From assembly GCA_016930275.1 (NCBI GenBank), contig JAFGHA010000019.1, positions 1 to 48,561 of the forward strand: a DNA stretch of 48,561 bases, in the 5' to 3' direction. Position 1 is the stretch's first letter. Every line of letters starts with the position of its first letter. A program made the translations under genes and the position numbers. A model generated the notes under the pieces. It was not told where the DNA came from and did no database searches. It saw only the letters and a list, made by a program, of their open reading frames with translations. Of the stretch, positions 18,035 through 27,161 are shown piece after piece. This stretch comes from Chitinispirillaceae bacterium (GTDB lineage Bacteria > Fibrobacterota > Chitinivibrionia > Chitinivibrionales > Chitinispirillaceae).

Positions 18035-18541
18035 GAATGAAGTTCTCGTCAATTGAAACCGCTCGTGGGTGTTGTTTTTTATTACCATCCTGCTTTTATT
18101 CAGTTTCATTACATGATTCTATTTTGACAGAATCAGGAACCGTTGAATTCCCCGGTTCAGTTTTCCCGGGACGTCCCCACTGCATTGCACCGTTTCAGCA
18201 TCCCCCGAAGAGGGGATTGTCAAGTATGCCGTCCATTGCAGCAATCGAAAGTTTCCTGTTTTCGTTTATCTATTCATCAATAAAGTTTCCCTCTTCGGGG
18301 GACGCAGAAATTGTTACCCTTAGCGGGGGTGTCCCGCATCGGGAATGGGGACCGAAACAAAGGGCTGTTCTACCTTACAGAAGCAGAATTAATCGTAACG
18401 TCTACTCGAAATATGGATCGTCTTATATTCCGGCAATTTTCAATTCCGCGGACAACCCCGACTCTGTTGTAACCACTCCTGTTGCCAACAATTCTGAAAA
18501 CGTCAACAATATACGGAAATTTCCGTCAAGGTACCGGTAAC
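18035..18541. repeat. Intergenic region with a long-arm inverted repeat
   Basis: About 500 bases without a credible gene; the open frame across it is Ser/Pro-rich and family-less. A perfect 13-nt inverted repeat CCCCCGAAGAGGG (18202-18214) / CCCTCTTCGGGGG (18289-18301) is flanked outward by further imperfect symmetric G/C-rich blocks (18161-18180 and 18323-18350). This looks like a small palindromic element or MITE remnant. Confidence 0.45.
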
Positions 18542-19735
18542 ATGCAAAAACAGTACAAACTCGCTTATCTTCGGTACGGAGTGATTCTTCCGCTGCTGCT
18601 TTCGTGCCCCGTTCTTTTCGCCGAGGAAGCGTCGGAAGATGTTTCCTCCGACACGACAATGGCCGTAACGGTACCTGCGGCAGCCGATACGGCTGAATCC
18701 GGAATGGATTCGAGTGAAACCGGTACCGCAACCGATGCGCTCGGTTCACTCTCTTCTATGGAGGCGGAACCGGGCGGAGACTCACTGATCGATACATCCA
18801 CCGCCGTTACCGACAGCAGCACTCTCGGGTTCAAACAGCAGCCGGTTGCAGCAGACACCGCCGTACGAAGCGCCACGCCGGGCGATCTGCAGACTGATAC
18901 TGCGGGATTGTCAAATGGTATCTATTTCTCCGCAGGAATCGGCTGGTCTCTCGGAGGGTTCGAACTCTTTTCACTCTGGGAAAATTCGCTTCCCGACTCA
19001 CTGAGCCATCTCGGCCTTTCGGATACGTCGTTCATTGTTCCGTTCGATTCAACAGAGCGGGACATCGAAGCGGCCGATACCGCGCTTCTTTCTTTTTCTG
19101 TAAAGGAAGCCCCCGTGATATACACCATGAGTTTCCCCGCGATTCTTTCTCTGGTATCGATTCGTGACGAGCGGAAACTGTCCCTTTCACTTTCCGGTTC
19201 GTGGATGCGAAAGGTTTTCACCGGAACGGTTTCGGCAATCGGGGATACACTCGGGAGAAAAACCGACTTCAAGGAATCCGTCAATGTTTACGCCGCGATG
19301 CTGTCTTTTCAGTGGGGTCATACCATCCCTGACGAATACTTTTCGATCGAGGGTATGGAACGAAGTTTTTTTACCGCCGGACTCGATATCGCCCCGCTTG
19401 TTGCGGTACGTATTCGCCGATCGGCCACCTCAACCGGTGATACCCGTTTCACTGCCATCAGCAGACGAATTTCCAAGCCATCGGTCCGATTTATGCGTGG
19501 CGGTGCGGCGGGAATACGTCTCGGCATTTCTATGCTCAAGCGGCTGAACGCCCGGAGTGCCACCGACTTCGGTATCTGGTACAGTGTTCTCGGCTACGGC
19601 TATTTTCTTGAAGATAACAACGGGGTCTCATTAACGGATATCGACCCGACATCACGAAAGGAAAACCGTCCGCTCTTCTGGGTTTCCAACCGGCTTGAAC
19701 TCTCTTTTGCACTCCTGCGGAATGTTAAACGGTAA
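18542..19735 (+). CDS. Secreted protein of unknown function, Ser/Thr/Asp-rich N-terminus
   Basis: I do not recognise the family. The ATG at 18542 gives a signal peptide (MQKQYKLAYLRYGVILPLLL, cleavage near VLFA-EE) and a 397-residue protein. Residues 28-125 are low-complexity, rich in Asp, Ser, Thr, Ala and Gly, and likely disordered. From about 125 on the chain alternates hydrophobic and polar residues with aromatic ends, as in an outer-membrane barrel (GIYFSAGIGWSLGGFELFSLW; LSLSLSGSWMRKVFTG; RFMRGGAAGIRLGISML), and it finishes LELSFALLRNVKR. A barrel with a periplasmic or surface linker is possible. nth starts 6 nt downstream, so the two may share a transcript. Confidence 0.7.
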   Translation: MQKQYKLAYLRYGVILPLLLSCPVLFAEEASEDVSSDTTMAVTVPAAADTAESGMDSSETGTATDALGSLSSMEAEPGGDSLIDTSTAVTDSSTLGFKQQPVAADTAVRSATPGDLQTDTAGLSNGIYFSAGIGWSLGGFELFSLWENSLPDSLSHLGLSDTSFIVPFDSTERDIEAADTALLSFSVKEAPVIYTMSFPAILSLVSIRDERKLSLSLSGSWMRKVFTGTVSAIGDTLGRKTDFKESVNVYAAMLSFQWGHTIPDEYFSIEGMERSFFTAGLDIAPLVAVRIRRSATSTGDTRFTAISRRISKPSVRFMRGGAAGIRLGISMLKRLNARSATDFGIWYSVLGYGYFLEDNNGVSLTDIDPTSRKENRPLFWVSNRLELSFALLRNVKR

Positions 19736-19741
19736 ACGTCA

Positions 19742-20395
19742 ATGGAGCACTACAGTACCGATATCGCCAAAGTGTACCGCTTGCTTGAAAAGGAGTTTCA
19801 TAAGCACCGCATGCCGGTGGTTGAGCTGATTGAACTCCAGACCAACGATCCGTTCAAGGTACTCATCACCACCATTCTCAGCGCCCGGACAAAAGACCAG
19901 ACCACTGCAGCCGCCGCGGAACGACTGTTTAAAAAAATATCCACCCCCGCTGATCTCGACCGTTTAGCTGTCGATGCAATCGAAAAGCTCATTTACCCCG
20001 TGGGATTTTACCACGATAAGGCGCGTCACCTCAAGGAACTTCCGTCCGTCCTGCGCGACCGTTTCAATGACGAAATTCCCCAGACCGTGGAGGAGCTCTG
20101 TGAGCTTCCCGGTGTCGGGCGAAAAACCGCCAACCTCGTGGTCGCGGTCGCGTTCGACAAGCTTGCGGTGTGCGTCGACATTCATGTGCACCGGATCTTC
20201 AACCGGCTCGGCTACCTCACGACATCCACGCCCTTTGCAACCGAAATGGAGCTGCGGCAACACCTGCCTCAAAAATACTGGACGACCTTCAACTCATACT
20301 TCGTTTCTTTCGGTCAACACCTCTGCAAACCGGTACGGCCGCAATGTGACGGGTGTCCCGTGGTACGATACTGCGGCAGAATCGGTGTCAGCTGA
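19742..20395 (+). CDS. nth: Endonuclease III
   Basis: Bifunctional DNA glycosylase/AP lyase for oxidised pyrimidines in base excision repair. The product is 217 residues. It has the helix-hairpin-helix ELPGVGRKTANLVV with the Schiff-base Lys128, and VDIHVHR with catalytic Asp146. The [4Fe-4S] loop is complete at the C-terminus: Cys195-x6-Cys202-x2-Cys205-x5-Cys211. The start is 6 nt after the previous gene's stop, with no clear Shine-Dalgarno, so translation may depend on coupling. Confidence 0.96.
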   Translation: MEHYSTDIAKVYRLLEKEFHKHRMPVVELIELQTNDPFKVLITTILSARTKDQTTAAAAERLFKKISTPADLDRLAVDAIEKLIYPVGFYHDKARHLKELPSVLRDRFNDEIPQTVEELCELPGVGRKTANLVVAVAFDKLAVCVDIHVHRIFNRLGYLTTSTPFATEMELRQHLPQKYWTTFNSYFVSFGQHLCKPVRPQCDGCPVVRYCGRIGVS

Positions 20396-20565
20396 CAATA
20401 AATAATCAGTAACCGTAACTGCTCCGTTATCCTTCCCGCCATCCGAATTCTGGATTCGAAATCCCGACTGCTCATCAGACACCCACATTTTCCTGTCAAA
20501 TCAGCACCCTTCATTATATACTCTCAGAAAACAGGTGGCATTCCGGTTCTTCACGAAAAATAAAA

Positions 20566-21900
20566 ATGCTGTCGCATCTTATTAAAAGAATCCCTGAACA
20601 GGATCGTATTTCATACCGGTTTCTTGCCAAATGGACAATAAGTGCCATTACCGCGGGATTGTTCGGCAGTATTCTGGTGCATTACTTTTCAATTGCCTGT
20701 TCATCGACTACTCAACTGCTCGCGTCACTGTCGCCGCCGGTAATCGTCTGGCCCGTGGTCGGCGCCGTTTTTGCGGGAAGCTTTATCTACCGTATTGAAC
20801 GTCGTGCCGCCGGAGAAGGCCTTCCCTCCTATATCGCCGCATTACGGTTTCATTCCGGAAAACTGCCGTTTTCCGTCACCTTCTACAAATTACTGGCGGC
20901 GCTGTCCACGCTTATGACCATGGGCAACGGCGGTATTGTCGGCCCGTTAGGCAGGGTCGCCGCCGGCGTCATGTCATCCGTAAGCGGTTTACTCATTCAC
21001 GACCGTTCGTATGTCACCGACGACGATCAGCGCACTGCGTCAATCTGTGGTCTCGCCGCGGTGATCGGCGCGGTGTTTCATTCATCGATCGGTGGCGGGA
21101 TCTTCGCGGTTGAAATAATACAGAAAGCGAAAATGGGATACCGGGATCTGTTTCCCGCCATTCTGGCAAGCTCGACCGCTGTTTTTGTCTGTAAATCAGT
21201 CGGCTGGGAGAGTTTTTATGTGTTCGATGCTGTCGACAGTTTCATGGAACTCTCGCTGATCGGTTATCTGGTACTGTTTTCAATTATTGCCGGTTTGTTC
21301 GGAGGCGGTTACACGCTTCTGTATACGCGTATCGCGAAACTCTTCAGAAGAACAGAAGGGAACATGCTCTTCAAAGTGACCGTCGGTTCCTCCATCGCGG
21401 CGCTTATTGCGTGGGCAGTCAACCCGGAACTCCTCGGTACGAGCACGAATATCATTCAGGCGATATTCAGCAACGATTCCGCGGTACTCTTCGGACGCAT
21501 ACCGGTGTCATTTGCGTACATCGCTCCCGTACTTCTCATCATGGCCCTGCTCAAAGCCCTGTGCAATTGTATAACGGTCGGCAGCGGAATGAGTGCAGGA
21601 TTCACCGGACCCGCCGTCATCACCGGCATGCTGCTCGGCGCCGCGATGGCCCGACTGCTCGGAATTGAATGCGGCAGCGCCTCGTATCACGCGTTCATCG
21701 CAGTCGGTTTCAGTGCGATGCTTGCAAGCAGCATGAATATTCCTCTTGCGGCGGCGGTCATGACCACCGAGCTTTTCGGTCTGCAGTACAGTTTCCCGGC
21801 GGGATTTTCGGCGATTATCGGATTTCAGGTAATGCGTCATCAGACGATCTATGATTATGCGGTAAATGCAGTGGAATCTGAGAGTGAAGACGATGACTGA
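20566..21900 (+). CDS. CLC-family chloride channel/transporter with non-canonical gate
   Basis: Integral membrane protein of 444 residues with the CLC fold (many helices, two inverted halves). The anion-binding motifs are recognisable but divergent. GSGIP becomes GEGLP (AAGEGLPSYIAALR). The GREGP gate motif becomes GIVGP, so the gating Glu is Val125. FAPxL-like becomes AGFTGPAVITG. At the inner proton-glutamate site, LFIIEE of E. coli ClcA becomes IFAVEI, so the position of Glu203 is Ile. Loss of both glutamates points to a passive channel and not an H+/Cl- antiporter, by analogy with ClC-K, which carries Val at the gate; this is inference. There are no CBS domains. It ends 3 nt from the convergent gene. 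Confidence 0.88.
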   Translation: MLSHLIKRIPEQDRISYRFLAKWTISAITAGLFGSILVHYFSIACSSTTQLLASLSPPVIVWPVVGAVFAGSFIYRIERRAAGEGLPSYIAALRFHSGKLPFSVTFYKLLAALSTLMTMGNGGIVGPLGRVAAGVMSSVSGLLIHDRSYVTDDDQRTASICGLAAVIGAVFHSSIGGGIFAVEIIQKAKMGYRDLFPAILASSTAVFVCKSVGWESFYVFDAVDSFMELSLIGYLVLFSIIAGLFGGGYTLLYTRIAKLFRRTEGNMLFKVTVGSSIAALIAWAVNPELLGTSTNIIQAIFSNDSAVLFGRIPVSFAYIAPVLLIMALLKALCNCITVGSGMSAGFTGPAVITGMLLGAAMARLLGIECGSASYHAFIAVGFSAMLASSMNIPLAAAVMTTELFGLQYSFPAGFSAIIGFQVMRHQTIYDYAVNAVESESEDDD

Positions 21901-21903
21901 CGG

Positions 21904-22962
21904 TTATTCAGATACGCCCAATGGAGCGAGGTACGCCCACCCCCGCTGGTCTGCCCCATCGATGCTTCCGGTTACCGATCCGAAACCGTACCAGAATTCT
22001 TTTCCGGCGATGTTTTTTTTCTGATCCGGTTTCAACGCTTTTACCGTAAGCGCGATATTCTGTTGTGAAGCGGTAACGGCGTAGGTAAGAGGATATTTTT
22101 TCTTTGTTTCGACACTCTTCCACCAGTCGGTGACCGACATGCTGAACCCGGTTATTTTCCGTGTCTCGCCGTCCGCTCCGCTCAGCAGTATATAGTCACC
22201 CGGCAACCAGGCACGCTTTTTTTTATCTTCCGGAAACCGGGCGATGACCATATCATATCCGGATTGCAGGTGCAGAACGATCCAGTCGCAGTTCGCCTCA
22301 CCGTTATCACCCCAGAACTGCTGAAAATGACCGTTGCCGAAGAGCGTATCCGCCTTGTTTTCGGACAAACAGACGGTAACACTGCATCGCGGCTGTAAAT
22401 ACCAGTCGAATTTTCTCTTATCAAAGTTTCCGCCGATGACATCCCTGAAAAAAATGCAGTTTTTTTCAGGGACACTATGGAAAGTCGCATGCAGCTTACT
22501 GAAATCAGTCTGCATAGTGAGCCCATCCGATTCAGACGTTCTCCGCAGGGAATGACCACCAATGTATTCATCGAGCGACGAGCGGTTGTGACGAACCTTT
22601 TTAAACGGGGGAACGGCGGTACAACTCTCATGCGTATAGGAAGTCGCCGGCAGTTCAAGAAGACTGTAGTGCACAAAGTTTCCGGAAAGCAGCAGCAGCT
22701 TTCCGGAAAGAAAAAACAGCGCACAGTAAAGTTCCTTTCCGGAACCGTTCGTTACTCTCGAGCACAAAGACCACGCCTCGATTTTCGATGCATGTTTGTG
22801 CTGCTGATGAGAACAGTCAGAATTTCCCTGCGGATATCCACGTATCGGTGGCACCGACAGCAGAAAAAAGAGCACGGAGCAGAGCGGCATCAACCGTTTA
22901 CGCGGTACCGGAGGTACCGGACGCCGCGGTTGAACTACCGGCGGGCACCCGGTTTTACGCAT
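21904..22962 (-). CDS. Secreted AttH/CrtC-like lipocalin-fold protein (probable)
   Basis: 352 residues. The N-terminus is Pro/Arg-rich and then has a hydrophobic signal core (LMPLCSVLFFLLSVPPIRG), followed by a possible mature start at YPQG. An alternative ATG at 22890 would begin right at that core. The first half has a motif similar to the AttH/hydroxyneurosporene-synthase lipocalin-like family (EAWSLCSRVTNGSGKELYC, where relatives have EWWYF..L). The second half matches the companion domain: DWIVLHLQSGYDMVIARFP, FSMSVTDWW, YPLTYAVT, and the typical end FWYGFGSVTGSIDGADQRGW followed by AYLAPLG. Two lipocalin-like halves are the family's arrangement. Substrate unknown. The ATG at 22962 overlaps the sulfotransferase stop by 8 nt, implying coupling. 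Confidence 0.65.
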   Translation of the reverse strand: MRKTGCPPVVQPRRPVPPVPRKRLMPLCSVLFFLLSVPPIRGYPQGNSDCSHQQHKHASKIEAWSLCSRVTNGSGKELYCALFFLSGKLLLLSGNFVHYSLLELPATSYTHESCTAVPPFKKVRHNRSSLDEYIGGHSLRRTSESDGLTMQTDFSKLHATFHSVPEKNCIFFRDVIGGNFDKRKFDWYLQPRCSVTVCLSENKADTLFGNGHFQQFWGDNGEANCDWIVLHLQSGYDMVIARFPEDKKKRAWLPGDYILLSGADGETRKITGFSMSVTDWWKSVETKKKYPLTYAVTASQQNIALTVKALKPDQKKNIAGKEFWYGFGSVTGSIDGADQRGWAYLAPLGVSE

Positions 22963-24031
22963 AACAGGACATGTGGTGCTGCAGCTTCGATTTGATATAT
23001 TCGATCTGTTCGTCCGAGAGGGTATACTTGTTCTGCCGATAATTTTTTACCGACTCGGTGAATTCACTCAGATGCTGCAATTGTTCCTGATTCAGATTGA
23101 TTTCAATCGATGACAGCGCATCGCACAAGGTGGACACCGGATCGGTCCTCAGATCTTCAAAACGAATGGTGCAGTAGTCCTGCTCCGGGAGCTGTTGCAG
23201 ATCATTTTTAATTTTCGATAACATCGTATCGTATACGGAAATGGCATTTTCAAGACTCGGTGCGGTTTTCCCTTCGCGCAGACAGTTGTGCATTCCTTCA
23301 ATTTTCCACATTCTGATCGTCGAAGGAATCACTTTAGTGGGATTACGGTAGATATGAATGAACTTTGCCTTGGGGAAAATCTTTTTCAGCAGCCTAATCC
23401 GGGTGGAATGAAAAGGATTTTTAAGTACAATCCTCCCGTTGCCGTGAAGTGAAAGTTTCTTGCAGAAAGTAATCAGTGTCGATTTCCATGTTGCATGTGT
23501 CGTGTCGGGCGGCATGAAGTCACATTTCCGGTCCAGAAAAAAACCATCTTTCTCAGGGAATACCAGTTTTTCAACCGGAGAGTGCGTGGTTGCGCGAAAA
23601 AGAGCAAATTCATCTTCCTGCGGTTCATCGAGATTCAACGAAATGTTATCGGTACTTCGCTTTGAGGGAAGCAGTTTTTTGATAATCGGTGAAAGAACTT
23701 TTTTGGAAACCAGAAAACTCTCCGGAGTACCGATTTCAAGCATCGTAGGTGTTTTGAACCCCGGAAGCGCATTGAATATCTGATGCAGAAACGTAGTACC
23801 CGACCGCCAGTGGCCGATAATGAATATGGGATTCTGAGGACATCGTGTTTTATCGATTGTATCCGAATACAGCAGTTTTTCCACGAGCTGCAGGATCGAC
23901 GTACCGAGGGAATAGAGAAGAAGAATAAAAAAACGCCCAATATATCGGGGATGCAACCCGATACCGTTACGTTTTACGAGTCTGATGAGATTTCCGGTGG
24001 TAATTCCTGTTATAAAGTAACCGCTGACCAT
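22955..24031 (-). CDS. PAPS-dependent sulfotransferase family protein
   Basis: Sulfotransferase (Sulfotransfer_3-like), which would transfer sulfate from PAPS to a hydroxyl of a glycan, lipid or small molecule. The 5'-phosphosulfate-binding loop is clear: IFIIGHWRSGTTFLHQ (residues 69-84). The 3'-phosphate-binding region is likely FIHIYRNPTKVIPSTIRMW, with Arg and Ser as in the family. The 40 residues before the loop hold a hydrophobic helix (RFFILLLYSLGTSILQLVEKLL) that may sit at the membrane. The product is 358 residues. It is first in a two-gene minus-strand unit with the lipocalin-like secreted protein and divergent from the GH5 gene. The acceptor is unknown. Confidence 0.88.
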   Translation of the reverse strand: MVSGYFITGITTGNLIRLVKRNGIGLHPRYIGRFFILLLYSLGTSILQLVEKLLYSDTIDKTRCPQNPIFIIGHWRSGTTFLHQIFNALPGFKTPTMLEIGTPESFLVSKKVLSPIIKKLLPSKRSTDNISLNLDEPQEDEFALFRATTHSPVEKLVFPEKDGFFLDRKCDFMPPDTTHATWKSTLITFCKKLSLHGNGRIVLKNPFHSTRIRLLKKIFPKAKFIHIYRNPTKVIPSTIRMWKIEGMHNCLREGKTAPSLENAISVYDTMLSKIKNDLQQLPEQDYCTIRFEDLRTDPVSTLCDALSSIEINLNQEQLQHLSEFTESVKNYRQNKYTLSDEQIEYIKSKLQHHMSCYA

Positions 24032-24331
24032 AACTGCAACTTTTTATTTTTCTGATACATTGTATAGATACTTTTAAAATACCTCTGTAATGTGTTTATG
24101 TCAAAAAACAGCCCTCCTGCGGGTTTTTCGGCATATCGGCGGATTTGTACTTCCTTGTGTAAACCAATTGATCCCGAAACCCCCGTTCCTTCCGCCAGCC
24201 GCGCTCATTCGAACGTAATGGCAGCTGCTTTCCACTAATCAACAGTGAGCGTATTCATGGGCGCTCCCCTGCCTCATCATCTTATATGCCATACACATAG
24301 AACATTTTCAGGATAGACGTGCAGGTCGTTG
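24032..24331. other. Divergent intergenic region (sulfotransferase / GH5 glycanase)
   Basis: Three hundred bases separate two divergently transcribed genes, so promoters for both should lie here. A small hairpin GAGCG/CGCTC is present near 24246-24267. I see no -35/-10 pair strong enough to call. Confidence 0.4.
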
Positions 24332-25792
24332 ATGGTACCGGTGAACAGAAAAAAAACGATACTCGAGGTAGTGCAACGGATACTCCTTCTGCTGTCATTA
24401 CTGTTTTTTTTCCCGCCATCCGTCTCCGCCTCCTATCTGACCGCAAAGGGATCAAATCTTTATAACGATAAGGGAGAAGTTGTCAGACTTACCGGGGTCA
24501 ACTGGTTCGGGTTTGAAACAACCAACATGTTTCCGCACGGATTATGGGCGAGGGATTACCATGGCATTCTCAATCAGATCGCACAGATGGGATTCAACTG
24601 CATCCGCATCCCTTATTCGAATGATATGCTCCGCGACGACGCCACTCCGGGTGAACCGAACTTTTTCGGTGAAGACCCTTTCTTCCCTCGTGACAAAACT
24701 CAATTCAACGTTGAACTGACCGGATGTACTCCCCTGCAAATGCTCGATGAAATCATCCGCTATGCGGGTGTTCTCGGTCTGACGGTAGTCCTGGACAATC
24801 ACTCCCGTGAACATGACGGCTATATGAATGAACTGGTATGGTACACCGATAAAACATCCGAGCAGCAATGGATTGACGACTGGGTCATGCTTGCACAGCG
24901 ATACAAAAACAATCCGACGGTCATCGGTTTTGATCTCGAAAATGAACCGCACGGGAAAACCACCAGTGGTGGAGCGACATGGGGTACCGGAAATATCGCT
25001 ACTGACTGGAACACCGCGGCGCAGAAATGCGGCAATGCGATCCTCGCGGTCAATCCCGATGTCCTTATCATTATTGAAGGTGTTGAGCAGTACGGTTCGA
25101 CCATGTACTGGTGGGGCAGCAACATGCGCGGGGTGAAAAAACAGCCGATTGTACTGTCACATCCGGAAAAACTTGTCTATTCACCCCATGAATACGGTCC
25201 CGAAGTGCACCAGCAGCCATGGTTTTTCGAATCCGGCTTTCCGGATAATATGACGAAAATCTGGGACGACGCTTTCGGATTTATCGTTAAGGAGAATATC
25301 GCTCCGATACTGATCGGTGAATTCGGTATCAGTAACATGGACAGTTACGAAGGGAAAGCAGGTATATGGTTTGAGAAATTCATCGAATACATGAAAACCA
25401 TCGGCTGCTCATGGACCTTCTGGGCACTGAATCCCAATAGCGGAGATACCGGAGGCCTGCTCGACAACGACTGGACATCGACGGTGGATTGGAAGGTGGA
25501 CCACGTGAACCCCCTATGCGCTCCGCTCATCAATGAACCGATAGCGGTGAAAAAGCCTTTCCGATCATCTAATGAATCATCTCATTACATTCGAATACAC
25601 GGAAAAATTGTTTCTGTCGACAGCAGGCACACATCAAACGGATCCCTCTCGCTTATCGATATGCGGGGAAGGACGGTTCGTCGAACAACCGGGACATTAC
25701 TGTCGCTCGAGGGAATTGTTCCCGGAGTGTATTCGGTGCAGTACCTTCCTGCAGACCATGGATCAACAGTCATACGAATAACCATCAACTGA
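24332..25792 (+). CDS. GH5 family glycanase (cellulase-like) with C-terminal sorting tail
   Basis: Secreted glycoside hydrolase family 5 enzyme, probably an endo-beta-1,4-glucanase or related beta-glycanase. A long signal peptide ends near VSASY (hydrophobic IQ-less core ILLLLSLLFFFPPSVSA). The catalytic TIM barrel spans about 40-395: RLTGVNWFGFET, MGFNCIRIPYS, VVLDNHS, acid/base Glu205 in FDLENEPHG, SPHEYGP, and nucleophile Glu330 in LIGEFG, then WTFWALNPNSGDTGG. After a short linker the last ~75 residues resemble a Por/T9SS type-A tail (LSLIDMRGRTVRRTTG .. EGIVPGVYSVQYLP .. VIRITIN), suggesting export through a T9SS-like route with surface attachment or release. The ATG 24332 is preferred over TTG at 24329. 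It stands alone. Confidence 0.93.
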   Translation: MVPVNRKKTILEVVQRILLLLSLLFFFPPSVSASYLTAKGSNLYNDKGEVVRLTGVNWFGFETTNMFPHGLWARDYHGILNQIAQMGFNCIRIPYSNDMLRDDATPGEPNFFGEDPFFPRDKTQFNVELTGCTPLQMLDEIIRYAGVLGLTVVLDNHSREHDGYMNELVWYTDKTSEQQWIDDWVMLAQRYKNNPTVIGFDLENEPHGKTTSGGATWGTGNIATDWNTAAQKCGNAILAVNPDVLIIIEGVEQYGSTMYWWGSNMRGVKKQPIVLSHPEKLVYSPHEYGPEVHQQPWFFESGFPDNMTKIWDDAFGFIVKENIAPILIGEFGISNMDSYEGKAGIWFEKFIEYMKTIGCSWTFWALNPNSGDTGGLLDNDWTSTVDWKVDHVNPLCAPLINEPIAVKKPFRSSNESSHYIRIHGKIVSVDSRHTSNGSLSLIDMRGRTVRRTTGTLLSLEGIVPGVYSVQYLPADHGSTVIRITIN

Positions 25793-26357
25793 CCACGGCA
25801 GACAATAGTCGTCTCCCGCTTTTCTTTCAGCTCCCTATTGCATGATTATATTTCTGGAGCCATTTCTCACCGGGTTTTACCCCTGGCAAGAATAGAAATT
25901 TCCCAGTTACTCCCGAACAGCCCGGTTTCTTCATGGTACTGGTGTACGGTTTTACTCTCAAATTCTTTGTATCGCTTGATAAAATCCGGAAAAACAGCCG
26001 TAGCCGAAAAACATCAACTATTTCTTCTGTTTCTGCAATGCATTCTATTTTGGAGAGTTATATTATTTAAGCCTATAGCTATTCAGGAAACGGAATTCAT
26101 CCCGCCCGGCGGGAAGTATATCAGACACCGACAAAAGGAGTGGAATAGGGAACCACATTGCAGAGCTCCCATCTCTTTGACGATATATTCTATTGTTTAA
26201 ATGGATCATTTGCAAAAACACAAAATCTGAAAATTATGGAGTTTTTTCTTGCGATTCTGACTTCCGGATTCTGACTTCTGGATACCTGACATTCACTATT
26301 ATTTGAACGATATCCGGCACCTGAACAGAACAATCTACTTCCACTCCGGAAACCGGC
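25793..26357. other. Intergenic region with a short tandem repeat
   Basis: About 565 bases with no credible gene. Two adjacent 14-nt units GATTCTGACTTCCG (26253-26266) and GATTCTGACTTCTG (26267-26280) lie about 80 nt before the next start. No terminator hairpin with U-tract was found after the GH5 gene. Confidence 0.4.
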
Positions 26358-27161
26358 ATGTTTTTTAACGTACTCCTCATCAGTACCGCAATTATCACGC
26401 AATCGCCGCAACAACCGGACAATACCATACCACCGAATGAATCCTTCCAGTGTTCTCCGGAAATTGTTCTGGATTTCTCACCCGCCCCCTGGAGTGTCTG
26501 CCTCAATCGTTTCGACCCTGTCGAAGCGGATTCCTGTGTAGATCTGTTGATTGAAATTCCACAGCTGTCGGGCATATCGCTGCACTTTGTACGAACCGAC
26601 ACGACCGGATGGCGGTACTCCGGAATCATTGATACCGATTCCTCCGGCACACCGATCGACCTGCGAATCGATTTGGCGAAAACACCGGAGGGCGATCTTC
26701 TGCATGCTGTTTTCCACCCCGAAATCACCAAAAATATGACCGTTTCAACGAATATGCTTGTTCATCAAAATGATCGCCCTGCCCGGCCGGACACTATTCC
26801 ATCATTCACGATGCACCTGCGTCGTACCACCCGTCTTTGTCACCCGCCGGTCAGATATATTGTAGAAAACCGGATATTTACCTACCCGCCCGGATATCGC
26901 CGTGACCCGGTATATAACTGCGCTGAAAGATCGATGTTCCACAGCGGTATGTCGGTGCGTATGCCGACTGCCGGTTCACTCGAAAAAAGAGCACAGGAGT
27001 ACCTGTACTGGCATTGTATGACATTATCACCGCTAACCTTTGAAAACCCGGAAGAACTTGTGAAGAACGAAGCGTTGAAAAACCGTTTTACACGAAAAAA
27101 AAGAATACGGAAAGAAAAGAAACCTGGAAAATCCCGATTCCGACTGCAACCACTGCGGTAA
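26358..27161 (+). CDS. Hypothetical protein, possibly exported
   Basis: 267 residues; family not recognised. The N-terminus MFFNVLLISTAIITQSPQQP is hydrophobic but short and lacks basic residues, so export is uncertain. The middle is beta-rich (SCVDLLIEIPQLSGISLHFV; GWRYSGIIDTDSSGTPIDL), as in a jelly-roll or carbohydrate-binding fold. The product has five to six Cys. The C-terminal 40 residues are strongly basic (NRFTRKKRIRKEKKPGKSRF), unusual for a secreted protein. It stands alone between the glycanase and a decayed sorting-tail fragment. It may itself be a rearranged or truncated gene. Confidence 0.5.
   Translation: MFFNVLLISTAIITQSPQQPDNTIPPNESFQCSPEIVLDFSPAPWSVCLNRFDPVEADSCVDLLIEIPQLSGISLHFVRTDTTGWRYSGIIDTDSSGTPIDLRIDLAKTPEGDLLHAVFHPEITKNMTVSTNMLVHQNDRPARPDTIPSFTMHLRRTTRLCHPPVRYIVENRIFTYPPGYRRDPVYNCAERSMFHSGMSVRMPTAGSLEKRAQEYLYWHCMTLSPLTFENPEELVKNEALKNRFTRKKRIRKEKKPGKSRFRLQPLR

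Noticed and set aside
18035..18541. Open frame of about 170 codons after the phosphatase gene
   Set aside because: Composition is Ser/Pro-rich with no recognisable motif, it spans a palindromic element and has no ribosome site.
24100..24150. Hairpin near the divergent region that might be a terminator
   Set aside because: The stem is short, and on the strand with the T-run no gene ends upstream of it.
25838..26200. Open frame of 120 codons after the GH5 gene
   Set aside because: No family features, no ribosome site and atypical composition; probably chance.
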